From Nonomuraea sp. SYSU D8015 (lineage in GTDB: Bacteria; Actinomycetota; Actinomycetes; Streptosporangiales; Streptosporangiaceae), in the NCBI RefSeq assembly GCF_008065375.1, contig NZ_VJYI01000018.1, forward strand, positions 163,932 to 227,931: DNA of 64,000 nucleotides. The letters are read 5' to 3'. Made by a program: the position numbers and the translations under genes. Positions within the stretch are counted from its first letter, which is position 1; every line of letters starts with the position of its first letter. Shown one piece after another: positions 51,584-60,169 of the stretch. The notes below the pieces were generated by a model. The model was given only the letters and a program-made list of their open reading frames with translations, was not told the origin of the DNA and searched no databases.

Positions 51584-52627
51584 TCAGACCCGGACCCCCG
51601 CCTTCCGCCACACCTTGAGCAGCCTGCGGGCCGAGCCCCCGATGGGGCCGACCGCCTCGTAGAGCACCTCGCGCGAGACCGGCTCGGCCGCCGCCACGGC
51701 GGACACCGCGTCGTCCGGAGTGGTGATCGTGTGGGAGCAGACGCTCAACAGGTAGCCGGGGATCTGCAGGCGCGGGTCGGTGCAGCCCACCAGCGGCACG
51801 CCCACGGCCGCGACGACCGGGAAGACCGTCCCCGGGATGCCGATGGCGGCCTCGGCCCGCGCCGACGCCTGGATCGACGGGACGGAGCTGATCTCGTACC
51901 GGTCCCACAGGGAGCGGTCCTCACGCGGGTGCAACCCGACCAGGATGTGCTTGCCGGCCACCGCCAGCCGCTCGGCGGCGGCCAGCAGCAGCTCGGTGCC
52001 CGGGGCCGAGCCGCCGGTCTGGCTGGACCTGGTCACGCTGGTGAGCACCAGCACGGTGCCCGGCTCGGGCTTGTGCCGGGGCAGGTCGTCGGTCTGCGGG
52101 GTCCCCACGACCGTGATGGGCCGGCGCGTGCCGAGGTAGTCGTCGAACACCTTCGCCTCCGCGGGCGAGGAGGCGGTGACCGCCCTGAGCCGCTCGCGGA
52201 ACTCGGCCGCCCGAGGCGCCTCGACGGGCAGCTGGTACGCGAGCGAACTGGCGATCATCGGCAGCTTGGGCAGCCGCGCGGCACAGTCCGCGGGCCAGTC
52301 TCCCGCCCCCGTCACGACGAGCAGGTCGGCCGGCGGGATCCGGTCCGGAGTCGCCACCGGCACCGGGTCGCCCGGCTTGATCCCGGACAGGTCAGGCACC
52401 AGCTGCACGACCTCCCACCCGAGCCGGCGCGCCTCGGGAAGCAGCGGGGCCACGTGGTAGGTGCCCCACGGCTCGTTCGTGGCGATCAGTACGCGAGCTC
52501 CCCTTGTCCCCGCCGCCGCCGGCGCCCCGCCCAGCGCGCTGAGCCCGGCCGCGGAGAGCGCCCCGGCGAGCAGCGACCGCCGGGAAAGACCATGATCCTT
52601 GAGAACAGACCTGTCACCGAATTCCAC
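51584..52627 (-). CDS. Tat-exported uncharacterised protein
   Basis: A 347-residue protein with a Tat signal: SRRSLLAG (residues 15-22) and a hydrophobic segment ending near AAA-GTR. The mature part has alternating beta/alpha elements (VLIATNEPWGTYHV, LLVVTGAGDW, ITVVGTPQTDD, HILVGLHPRED, GVPLVGCTD) suggestive of a GT-B-like or polysaccharide-biosynthesis-like Rossmann fold. The function is unknown; a CDP-glycerol glycerophosphotransferase-like fold is possible. Start is a GTG at 52625-52627 without a clear ribosome site; TAGATT 12 bases upstream would allow a leaderless start. Confidence 0.7.
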   Translation of the reverse strand: MEFGDRSVLKDHGLSRRSLLAGALSAAGLSALGGAPAAAGTRGARVLIATNEPWGTYHVAPLLPEARRLGWEVVQLVPDLSGIKPGDPVPVATPDRIPPADLLVVTGAGDWPADCAARLPKLPMIASSLAYQLPVEAPRAAEFRERLRAVTASSPAEAKVFDDYLGTRRPITVVGTPQTDDLPRHKPEPGTVLVLTSVTRSSQTGGSAPGTELLLAAAERLAVAGKHILVGLHPREDRSLWDRYEISSVPSIQASARAEAAIGIPGTVFPVVAAVGVPLVGCTDPRLQIPGYLLSVCSHTITTPDDAVSAVAAAEPVSREVLYEAVGPIGGSARRLLKVWRKAGVRV

Positions 52628-52735
52628 GAGATCGGAATCTATGGGGTGACCAGGGCCCGTACGTGAACATCAGACGTCGTCCGGGCGAATCCGGGTGCCA
52701 AGCGCCGTCGGGCGGTCGCGCAGGACGAAGGGTGG

Positions 52736-53635
52736 TCAGTCCCGCGGTGCGGGCGTGACGCCGGGGGGCGGACTGACCGGCCGCAGCGGCGCCGGCGTAA
52801 CCTGCAGCTTGACCACGCCCTCGCTCTGCGACCAGGCCTGCCACACGAGCCAGTCGCGGCCGACGTCGGATGCGCGGACGGGCTCGTACGACAACTGGAA
52901 GAACCCCTTCTGTCCGTCGACGAAGTTGAACTCCGTGCTGCCGGGATCATCCCGGACCCGCTCGTAAACGACCCGCAGGCCGCGCTCGCGGATCTCCTGG
53001 AGCACCTGGCCCACGGGCCGGTCCTCGACCTGGACGCCTTGGAGCATCTCACCGGGGTCGGTGGCGTGGGCGGCCGCCTGGTAGCGCTCCCCGGGCGCCG
53101 CGGGCCTGCCGAGTTGGGTCCGCACCCGGCCCTCGAACCCGACGGGGACGCGGAGCGTCAGGTGGCAACCGGACTGGCCCAGCCGGCAGCCTTCGGGGGC
53201 GAGGCCGCCGCTGAACGTACCGGACGGCTTGGCGCCGGGTGTCATGACCAGGTCGCCGACCCTCGCGGGCGAGGCCGGCACGAGCCGGAGCTCGACGTCC
53301 AACCCCACGGCGCCGAACGCCTCGTGGTACTTCTCGTACTCGGCGAGCGGGTCCTTGATCCGGGCCACCCACTCGTCGCCCTCCTGCCTGATGTCGATGG
53401 CCGAGTTGGCGTACGACGTGGCGTTCCCCGGCGGCAGCGCCGACACGGCCAGGGTGACGGCCACGAGCCCCGCCGTGACGGGGGCGCCCACGAGCAGACG
53501 GCGCAGCACCGCCCGCGGGCGGGAACGGGGCCGGCGCGGCTCCTCCGGCCGCCAGCCGATGGCCTGGGCCAGCTCGTCGGGGTCGCGCAGCGGGATCTGC
53601 GACCTCATCCGCTTCAGCAGCTCGGTCTCATTCAT
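52736..53635 (-). CDS. membrane-anchored partner of the second ECF sigma factor
   Basis: The 299-residue protein starts MNETELLKRMRSQIPLRDPDEL with GGAGG nine bases upstream and overlaps the sigma stop by 8 bp. A short basic lead (PRSRPRAVLRRLL) precedes a single TM helix (about residues 46-66); the rest is extracytoplasmic. This is the usual layout of ECF-linked regulators in Streptosporangiaceae. It has no zinc anti-sigma motif, so the anti-sigma role is inferred from the operon. Confidence 0.75.
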   Translation of the reverse strand: MNETELLKRMRSQIPLRDPDELAQAIGWRPEEPRRPRSRPRAVLRRLLVGAPVTAGLVAVTLAVSALPPGNATSYANSAIDIRQEGDEWVARIKDPLAEYEKYHEAFGAVGLDVELRLVPASPARVGDLVMTPGAKPSGTFSGGLAPEGCRLGQSGCHLTLRVPVGFEGRVRTQLGRPAAPGERYQAAAHATDPGEMLQGVQVEDRPVGQVLQEIRERGLRVVYERVRDDPGSTEFNFVDGQKGFFQLSYEPVRASDVGRDWLVWQAWSQSEGVVKLQVTPAPLRPVSPPPGVTPAPRD

Positions 53636-54203
53636 CGGCGGTTCCTCCAAGCGCTTCGCGCACCTTCGTACGGGCCCTGTTCAGCCGCGAGCGCACAGTG
53701 CCCACGGGGATGTCCAGCACGTCGGCGACCTGCTGGTAGCTCAGCTCGCCCCACGCGGTCAGCAGCAGCACGTCGCGGTCACCCTTGCGGAGGCCCGCCA
53801 GCGCGGCCGCCAGGCGCCGGGTCTCCGCGGCGGCGCTGACCTGCTCGGCCACTCTGTCGGCATGGCTCTCCAGCGCGGGGTCCACGCCGCTGCGCTCCAG
53901 CGCGCGCAGCATGCGCACCTCGGAGCGGTAGTGCCGGCGGATCAGGTTGGTGGTGATCCGCCACAGCCAGGGCCGCACGTCGCCCCGGTCGGGGTCGTAA
54001 CCGGCCCGGGTCCTGAAGGCCGTGTGGAACGTCTCCGCCACGATGTCGTCGGCGAGGTCGCCCCCGAGACGACGGGCGGCGTAGCGATGAAGCGGCGGAG
54101 CGTGCCGGCGGAACAGCTCGCCGAACCACCGGGGATCCTCCAGGGATCGCGCGACCAGCAGCGCGTCATCCCTTTCGTCGCCGAGCACCTCAGATGAGCC
54201 CAT
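53628..54203 (-). CDS. ECF sigma factor
   Basis: The 191-residue sigma factor: region 2 with FGELFRRHAPPLHRYAARRL and DIVAETFHTAFRTRAGYDP, region 4 with LRKGDRDVLLLTAWGELSYQQVADVLDIPVGTVRSRLNRAR. Start ATG 54201-54203. It is coupled to the downstream membrane partner gene. TGTAACCC (54227-54234) stands upstream, as before the first ECF gene. Confidence 0.93.
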   Translation of the reverse strand: MGSSEVLGDERDDALLVARSLEDPRWFGELFRRHAPPLHRYAARRLGGDLADDIVAETFHTAFRTRAGYDPDRGDVRPWLWRITTNLIRRHYRSEVRMLRALERSGVDPALESHADRVAEQVSAAAETRRLAAALAGLRKGDRDVLLLTAWGELSYQQVADVLDIPVGTVRSRLNRARTKVREALGGTADE

Positions 54204-54226
54204 GGATGTCCTTGTCGCCGTCTTCA

Positions 54227-54234
54227 GGGTTACA
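54227..54234 (-). promoter_or_regulatory. possible ECF -35-like element TGTAACCC
   Basis: Same octamer as upstream of the ECF gene at 11574 (see 11626-11633), here 24 bp from the sigma start. The shared element is a candidate sigma-recognition site; the -10 is not identified. Confidence 0.3.
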
Positions 54235-54373
54235 CCGGCAACTAGCCCGATGCGGCACCAAAGGTTCACGCAGCCGGTCGGCGCTTCCGGGGCACCAGCG
54301 GCGATCGTGGTGATCGACTTCTCTTTGTAGCCGCTGTACGATGATCTGATCGTCGCGGCCTGTGGGAGGACCC

Positions 54374-55141
54374 ATGCGTCCTGGCATTTCGGCAATGCGC
54401 ATCACCGTCACCGCGCTCACGGCGCTGGCCGTCGGCCTCTTACCGGCGACAGCCGCCCATGCGCAGCCGGGCGCCCCCGGCCTGAAGATCAAAGAAAGCC
54501 GGTTCCATGTCAAGGCGATCGGCCCCGGCTTCGTGCTGAAGCTGTCGCCGGGCGGCCTCGACGTACGCATCGACGAGGAGAGGTTCGGCGACCCGGCCAC
54601 CGGCAATCCGATCGAGCGGCAGACGATCGACCTCACCGGGCGCACGCTACGCCCCTTCGAGTGCCGGAACGGCACGTACACGATCAAGACAGGGACGTTC
54701 AAGCGCACCTGGCGGGTCTCGCAGTTCGCCAAACGGCCGCTCCCGTACACCGACGGGTTCGCCGCCTCCGCACCGGGCATCTTCACCCCGTTCGTCGGCG
54801 AGCTCGAAGGCACCGTGACCGACGCCGACGGCCGGACGTTGCGCTTCCTGATCTCCGACCTGGTGCAGGAAGTCCTGACCCCGGAGAGCTTCGCCGCCAC
54901 GGCGCCCATCCACGGCCTGTTCATCGATGAGCACGGGCGGGTGCGCGACCGCATCTCGCTCATCGGCCGCTTCAACTCCGGACGCGACGGTCAGAACGCG
55001 GTCTACGGGATCGAAGACCGCGGCACGTGCCGCCAGATCGCCGATCTTCCCTTCGGCCCGGGCAGCGAGCGCGCGGTGGTGACCGGCCCCCTCTTCGTTC
55101 TCCCCTTCAGCGCTCCCGTGACCGAGCCCAAGCACCACTGA
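54374..55141 (+). CDS. secreted protein of unknown function
   Basis: A 255-residue protein with a Sec signal (MRPGISAMRITVTALTALAVGLLPATAAHA, cleavage after AHA). The mature part is beta-rich: FHVKAIGPGFVLKLSPGG, GNPIERQTIDLTG, GTYTIKTGTFKRTWRVSQF, LEGTVTDADGRTLRFLISD. No catalytic motif recognised. GGGAGGA precedes the chosen ATG at 54374; a GTG at 54362 is an alternative. It diverges from the ECF sigma gene and may be one of its targets. Confidence 0.75.
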   Translation: MRPGISAMRITVTALTALAVGLLPATAAHAQPGAPGLKIKESRFHVKAIGPGFVLKLSPGGLDVRIDEERFGDPATGNPIERQTIDLTGRTLRPFECRNGTYTIKTGTFKRTWRVSQFAKRPLPYTDGFAASAPGIFTPFVGELEGTVTDADGRTLRFLISDLVQEVLTPESFAATAPIHGLFIDEHGRVRDRISLIGRFNSGRDGQNAVYGIEDRGTCRQIADLPFGPGSERAVVTGPLFVLPFSAPVTEPKHH

Positions 55142-55271
55142 GCCTTCCCCGCCGCGTCATCCATGACCTGACGCTACGCCGCGTCCGGTGGCCCGTCACC
55201 AGACGTGCTCGTCACGGAGAAGGTCAACGTGTGACGACGGTAGCCATACAACGCGAAGAAGCCCTCAGGGT

Positions 55272-55315
55272 GGCGTGGGCGTCCAGCAAGAGGATACTGA
55301 TTGGACGCCCACGCC
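55272..55315. repeat. 13-bp perfect inverted repeat in a gene-free stretch
   Basis: GGCGTGGGCGTCC at 55272-55284 and GGACGCCCACGCC at 55303-55315 enclose an 18-nt AT-richer loop (55285-55302). It may be a terminator of the 54374 gene, 130 bp after its stop, or a regulatory stem. Positions 55142-55271 hold no gene. Confidence 0.6.
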
Positions 55316-55373
55316 TCGCGCGTTCGGATTCCCCTCCGGCACCTGGCCACGCTCTGCATGCCAGGAGTTGCCC

Positions 55374-55401
55374 GACGGTGGACAGTGAATCTTCCACCGT
55401 C
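55374..55401. repeat. 9-bp perfect inverted repeat
   Basis: GACGGTGGA (55374-55382) and TCCACCGTC (55393-55401) with a 10-nt spacer, 70 bp before the small membrane-protein gene. With the 55272-55315 repeat it forms a pair of stem-loops in the leader of that gene. Confidence 0.5.
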
Positions 55402-55471
55402 TCCGCATCGGCCCGTCCAACGCGGGCAGCACCCCCGGCGTAGAAGCAGCATCCACTCACGGGGGAAATCC

Positions 55472-55768
55472 ATGATCAAAACACTTCACAAGATGGGCGT
55501 ACGGTCCTCGTTCCTGTACGCGTGCGGCGTCGCCTCGATCGGGCTGTCATTCGCGGCCTGGGCCTCTTCACTCAAGCTCGAACCCGGCAAGGGCATCGAC
55601 AGGGCCGACCGGTGGGGCATCTTCGTCGGCCAGTGGGCTCCCACATTCTTCGCGCTCGGCTCCGGCCTCCACGTCGAAGAGCTCCGCCAAGAACTGGTGC
55701 AGGAGGAGCAGCCCCGCACGCGCGAGAGAGAGTACGCGCACGCACCCGCCGGCGCATACGGTAGCTGA
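55472..55768 (+). CDS. small two-TM membrane protein (98 aa)
   Basis: A 98-residue protein starting MIKTLHKMGVRSSFLYACGV with GGGGGAAA as ribosome site. It has two predicted TM segments (about residues 14-33 and 49-64) and a charged tail rich in Glu and Arg. The family is not recognised. It is followed by a strong terminator and marks the start of the accessory region. Confidence 0.65.
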   Translation: MIKTLHKMGVRSSFLYACGVASIGLSFAAWASSLKLEPGKGIDRADRWGIFVGQWAPTFFALGSGLHVEELRQELVQEEQPRTREREYAHAPAGAYGS

Positions 55769-55777
55769 CAACTCGAA

Positions 55778-55817
55778 GAAGCCCCGCCCCGGTCCGTAGG
55801 GACCAGAGCGGGGCTTC
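55778..55817 (+). terminator. terminator after the 98-aa gene
   Basis: A 10-bp outer stem GAAGCCCCGC / GCGGGGCTTC encloses an inner GGTCC/GGACC stem with a GTAG loop; the hairpin starts 10 bp past the stop. Confidence 0.85.
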
Positions 55818-55961
55818 CCGGTTCCAGGCGACGGCTCCATGCGGGCCTACCTCCAACGATACGCGCCAGCCAAGCACAGCACCGCCAACGGTTCGGAGTC
55901 GATGTGCACGCGCTGGCGAGCATCGGCGTCTAACTGCTGTGGCCCAGAGACCGGAAGACAC

Positions 55962-56280
55962 ATGGGAGACGTGGCTCTCCGATTAGCTGAGCCGGAAGAA
56001 CCTGTCTGGGTCAAACGAACGGCGTTGATCGTCAGCATGATCGCATTGGTCATTGGCGCGTTCTTCGTCGGCCGGTACACCGCGTTGCTGCCACAGGCGC
56101 AGGCCGCGCCAGTCGACCCATGTGCCGAGATCAATCGCAGCTTCGACAACCTGCATCGGCAGACCAAGTCGGGCGATCCCATGAGTTATCGCCCGCTGTT
56201 CCATCTAGTCGGCGATCATCCGGCTTGCTTTACCGCCAAGACCGTAGCTATGGCGAAAGCCGCCCTGGACACCGTGCCAT
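55962..56280 (+). pseudogene. truncated single-TM protein gene
   Basis: A coding frame starts at ATG 55962 (GGAAGAC upstream), with one TM helix (TALIVSMIALVIGAFFVGRYT) and a soluble segment containing two Cys (PVDPCAEINRSF, DHPACFTAKTV). It ends in-frame at about 56278 and the frame then runs on through antisense of the phage protease gene to 56657, giving a nonsensical arginine-rich tail. The native 3' end is therefore missing, cut at about 56274-56280. Confidence 0.6.
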
Positions 56281-58510
56281 GCCGGCGGCGATCTCCGCCC
56301 TCGCTGGAGCCAGCTCCGCGGCGAGCCGCTCAATCTCCTCCCGCGCCGCCTGCCGGCGCTCCATCTCGTCCACCACGGCGCTGGCCAGCACGTCGATGTC
56401 CACACCGATGGGCATCAGCGGGCGAGATGTCGCGGACGCGGTCAGCGCCAGGTTGGCCCGCGCCACCGCCGACGCCGCCAGCCGGGTCGGGTAGCCGGGC
56501 ACGGGCACGGACAGGACCGCGCGCAGCGACCACCGGCCGCCCCGCCCTCAATGCACGGACGGGGCGCACGCGGCGAACACAGCCCGGTCCCATTCGGACA
56601 GCTACGGCGCGGCGGCCCCGGAGAACCGCATGCCGCGGTCATTGGTGCCGGCGGTGACGATCCCCGCCACGGTGCGCGTTTTATCGAACAGCGCGGGTGG
56701 AGGCGACGTCGGTGCCGTCGTTGTCGTGGCCGGCCTTCATCGTGAACACTCCGACGCGCGTCTCGGATCCGTCGTCGAGCCGCACCCGCGACCGCAGGAA
56801 GTACGAGGTGTCGACGTCGCCGAGCTGGTCGATGGTGACGCACTGCCCGGTGTAGCCGTCGTGGGACACCCCCTTCTGGGCGACCCACCCGTAGATGCGG
56901 CCGTCGTCGGTGACGTGCACGGGCCCGTCCTGCGTCCCCAGCCCTTCCGGCTCGCGGAACCACGCGGCCGGGAGCGGCGGCAGCGACTGGAACTCCGACC
57001 ACGCTGAGGCCTCGAGGTCGTCCGTCTCCGGCTCCTCTTGCTCGTGCCCCCATGGGACTCGGATGGCGGGGTCGTCGAAGGTGTCGGCGAGCCGCTCGTA
57101 CAGGTGCTCCACCCGGTCGCGCAGCCGGTCCTTGTCCTCCTCGGGGATGTCGACCCCGCCCATCGCCCCCAGCAGCACTCCGGCGACCGCGAACACGGCG
57201 CGGGGCACGATCTCCAGCCGCTCGCCGTCCTCGCGCTGGTAGACATCGGCGATCCCCAGCTTGTACGCGGCCAACGTGCCCGGGTCGGCTTCCGGGTCCC
57301 GCTACAGGAACGCCTTGCCGAGCCGGGCCGCGTCCACCTCGCCGTCCTCCCGCGTGGCCCATTCCAGGACGCGGGAGGCGGTGGCGTCCCCGTCCCATTC
57401 CGCCTCCCGGTCGTCATGGATCGGCAGGTCGAGGTCGCCCGACATGGCGGCCACCACCTCTCCGGCGCCCTCCGGCAGCGTGGACGCTGCCACGTACAAG
57501 CCGCGCGACAGGCCAGTGATGTACCCGGCCGCAGCGGCACGCACCCGGTAGTCGCGTGCGGACGGTTGACATGGCCAGCGCGTTCGCGACCTGGGTAGCG
57601 CCCACCGGTGTCGGGCTGGACGCAACGTAGGCGACGACGTCCCGCATCCGCCCGGCCGGCGGCTCATCGCAGGCGGCGGCCAGATGCTCCGCAGGGTCGA
57701 GGGTGATCCATGCCTGGGCGAACGCCGGCATCGACACGAGGGTGGCGCCCCGGACCCGGCCGCGGGTGATTCGCATGACCATGTCGCCGGATCGTTCTGC
57801 CATCAACACCTGCCCCGCCGCGTCGTCAGCGTGCCCGGCTGCGGCGGTCATGATCCCGGGTGCTGCGAGCGCGGCGTGGAGTTCGGCGATCGACACCCGC
57901 CCGCGAAGGTCTACGGTCCACTCCACGGTTTGGGTGGCGCGGACGGGGCGGCCGCTTGCGGTCTGCTGGGTGACGTGGGTGGCCCGCACCCGGTGGCCGC
58001 CGTCCAGGAGTGAGAGCACGCTGGCCGCGGTGAGGGACGCGAGCAGGATCACCTCCTCCTGCTGCCCGCCGCCGTCGCGTTCCTCGGCTGGCCGCCGGTC
58101 GATGAGCTCGACGTCAACGTCGTCCAGGTCCACCGACACGCCGAGCGGCGCGCCCTCCTCCAGTAGCCGGATCGCCGCGGCGCCGGACGCCTGCGAGGGG
58201 TAGAGGACGCCTGCGCCGGGGATCCGGTCGCCGTCCCGCCCCAGCGTGTTGATCCTGACGTCGAGTTCGGCGCCTTCGTGGCCGACGAGCATCTCGTCGG
58301 CGTACTGGAGCGGCGACGGCCCGGCCTCCCGTAGAGGGGGCCGAAGGCGAAGATGCGGCCGTCGCCGGTCTCCTGGTTCTCCCAGGCGAGGGCGGTGTCG
58401 CCGGGGGTGGACCAGTGGCGCGGCGTGTCGGTCACAGCGGCGGCCTCCTGCTCGGTGGGGGTGAGGGGGATGTCGGTGATGTCGTCGCCGAACGCCACCC
58501 GCACCGACCA
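56281..58510 (-). pseudogene. actinophage head-maturation protease pseudogene
   Basis: In pieces across all three minus frames this reads as one actinophage prohead-protease-type protein. N-terminal part about 58500-57580: RHWSTPGDTALAWENQETGDG, then ADEMLVGHEGAELD and GAPLGVSVDLDDVDVELIDRR. Middle about 57560-56680: DGEVDAARLGKAFL, then an in-frame TAG (57302-57304), then AAYKLGIADVYQREDGERL, GGVDIPEEDKDRL and DGRIYGWVAQKGVSHDGYTG. C-terminal part: TVAGIVTAGTNDRGMRFSG with in-frame TAG (56602-56604) and TGA (56548-56550), then LAASAVARANLALTA. At least three frameshifts and three nonsense codons. The end is cut at 56280. Confidence 0.75.
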
Positions 58511-58592
58511 TGCACACTTCCGAAGTGCGGCAGGTGAACAGATCGCGGGCGGTGCCGCGCGGCTCGTACCCGACCACGCTTTCCGTGGTCAT
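58511..58592 (-). pseudogene. 5' remnant of phage large terminase
   Basis: The ATG at 58590-58592 opens MTTESVVGYEPRGTARDLF, then CRTSEVCMVGAG; the pattern PRGxAR...PEV.LxGPAGTGKS opens actinophage large terminases. After VGAG, where Walker A (GTGKS) should continue, the sequence switches to protease sequence. So the remaining terminase and the portal gene are deleted. It starts 18 bp after the stop of the HTH/small-terminase pseudogene. Confidence 0.6.
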
Positions 58593-58610
58593 CCGCCGAG
58601 ATGGCCGCGT

Positions 58611-59190
58611 TCACGCCGACCACCTCGCATTGACGCCGCCGGACACGCTGACCTTCTTCTCGGCGTCCAGGCCGAGCAGTGCGGCACGCCGGGCTTGGAT
58701 TTTCAGGAGACGGTCGATGGCGGCGAGTTTCGGCCCGTCGTCGACCAGCGGCGCGCCGTCCCCGATCACCACGTCACCGCGGGTCCACCACGAAATGGCG
58801 TGCCTCGAGAACGGCGAGCGCCGCGGCGTGCATCTCGTCCAACCGCATCAGCTCAAGCTGGCGGACCTCTTCGGCGGGCTCGCGGACGATGTCGCGATGG
58901 CGCGTTGGACGGCCTCGTAGGCGTTGCTGCGGGTCGTGCGGAGCTGGTCGGCGATCTGCTGTGGTAGGTGAGGCCGCGGGCGCGCAGCCGGCACGCTTCG
59001 GCGTCGCGTTGGGCGGTGGCGGTGTCGACGGGCAGGCGGAGCCACTCGGCGACGGTGAGCGTGTAGGCGCCAGCCGGTACGTGGAAGGGGAGGATGTGCG
59101 GGATGACGAGGACGCCGTCGGCGACAGGGTGCAGGTCGCAGGGAGCGTCTTCGACGGGTCGGCCACGAGATCAATTCTCGCGGCGGTCAC
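58611..59190 (-). pseudogene. phage HTH / small-terminase-like pseudogene
   Basis: The GTG start at 59188-59190 overlaps the previous stop as GTGA. Successive frames give VTAARIDLVADPSKTLP, then GVLVIPHILPFHVPAGAY, EWLRLPVDTATAQRDAEACR, an HTH (QIADQLRTTRSNAYEAVQRA) and the well-preserved LELMRLDEMHAAALAVLEAR, KLAAIDRLLKIQARRAALLG, ending SGGVNARWSA at TGA 58611-58613. At least four frame changes break it. The DEMHAAAL...RLLxIQxRRAxLLGL pattern is standard in actinophage small-terminase/HTH proteins next to the large terminase. Confidence 0.7.
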
Positions 59191-59716
59191 AGCCACTTGG
59201 TGACGCCGAGCGCCTCGTAGAAGGCGGCGGGCAGACTCCGGTGGTTGGGGACCCAGACCATGCCATGGGCACGATGTAGTTCGGTTCGATGCTGACGACG
59301 TCGGACAGGCCAGCCTTCTCGGCGGTGGCTTGTATGTGTTCGGCGTCGTCGGGGGTTGCAGGCGACGTGGAGTTTTCGCCGCAAGATTGGCCCAGGAGCG
59401 GATGTCTGACTGCCAGTCGTCGGCGGTGACGGCGTGGTCCGTCACCTGGGCGTAGGCGAGGGTGATGTCGCGCCACACCTGCCGGGGGTCGCGGCCTTCG
59501 GCGTCGGCTGCTTGCTGGATGAGGACGGTGATGACGTGCAGGGACGCGGCGGCGAGACGTCTTTGGGGACGGTGTCGAGGACGCTCTTGAACAGGTCGAT
59601 GAAGACGGGTCATCCATGTCCTGGCGGAGGCGGGCGTCGAGCGCTGCCGTGATGAGTGAGGTGTAGGCGTCGCGATGTTGTTTTGTGTAGCCGTTTCGGT
59701 TGGTGTCGTCTGGCAT
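59187..59716 (-). pseudogene. frameshifted hypothetical phage-associated gene
   Basis: ATG 59714-59716 begins MPDDTNRNGYTKQHRDAYT. Alternate frames then give VFIDLFKSVLDTVPKDV, LHVITVLIQQAADAEGRDPR, AYAQVTDHAVTADDWQSDI, HIQATAEKAGLSDVVSIEPN and the end MVWVPNHRSLPAAFYEALGV...KWL at TGA 59187-59189. Several one-base shifts separate the pieces. It ends by coupling to the HTH pseudogene. Family not recognised. Confidence 0.65.
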
Positions 59717-59720
59717 GCGG

Positions 59721-60002
59721 TCATATACCTCCTGTTGTCGTGTGTATCTGTGATGCTGCTGGTTGGCTAGGGGTATCTGGTGTCCAGTCGTCGTCAAGGT
59801 GGTAGCGGTTGTGGTTGCCGTCATGCCCGAACGGTCTGCGGCACCAGTGCTGGCCGTTTCGCGGATCGGCAGCGCCGCGCTCCTCCGTTCGGGCGTGGGC
59901 GTGCTGGACGTCTCCGCTAGCCAAGTAGGTGACCACCTGCTCGGCTGTCATGCCGTACTGAGCGCCGGCGTTGCCAGTGACCTGATTGAGGAGGTCATCC
60001 AT
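59721..60002 (-). CDS. small hypothetical protein (93 aa)
   Basis: A 93-residue protein from the ATG at 60000-60002, with AGGAGA upstream. MDDLLNQVTGNAGAQYGMTAEQVV leads into a Cys/His-containing segment (HWCRRPFGHDGNHNRYH) that could bind metal, and a polar tail. Its stop is 4 bp before the start of the 59716 pseudogene, so both were in one operon. Function unknown. Confidence 0.55.
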   Translation of the reverse strand: MDDLLNQVTGNAGAQYGMTAEQVVTYLASGDVQHAHARTEERGAADPRNGQHWCRRPFGHDGNHNRYHLDDDWTPDTPSQPAASQIHTTTGGI

Positions 60003-60078
60003 CGGTCGTCTCCTTGTCTGGTGGCACGCTAGCGGCCTCCTGGGAGACACTTTGAGGGACGGGTCGCGGTCGGATCAC

Positions 60079-60094
60079 CGGAGGTGGTCCTCCG
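60079..60094 (-). terminator. short hairpin between small genes
   Basis: CGGAGG-TGGT-CCTCCG, a perfect 6-bp stem with a 4-nt loop, between the 60170 stop and the 60002 start. It may terminate the two-gene membrane operon. Confidence 0.4.
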
Positions 60095-60169
60095 TTGGTG
60101 GTGGAGGGCCACTTCCGTCTTCAGTGAGAGTCTGGCGTATGCCGGTCAATGTGATCGATAGTAATCGTC

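Noticed and set aside
55301..55471. N-terminal extension of the 98-aa membrane protein
   Set aside because: The extension covers two strong hairpins and encodes an Arg/Pro-rich segment, while GGGGGAAA precedes the ATG at 55472.
57302..57304. Amber codon read as an unusual amino acid or suppressed stop
   Set aside because: The same gene carries two other nonsense codons and several frameshifts, so decay is the simpler explanation.
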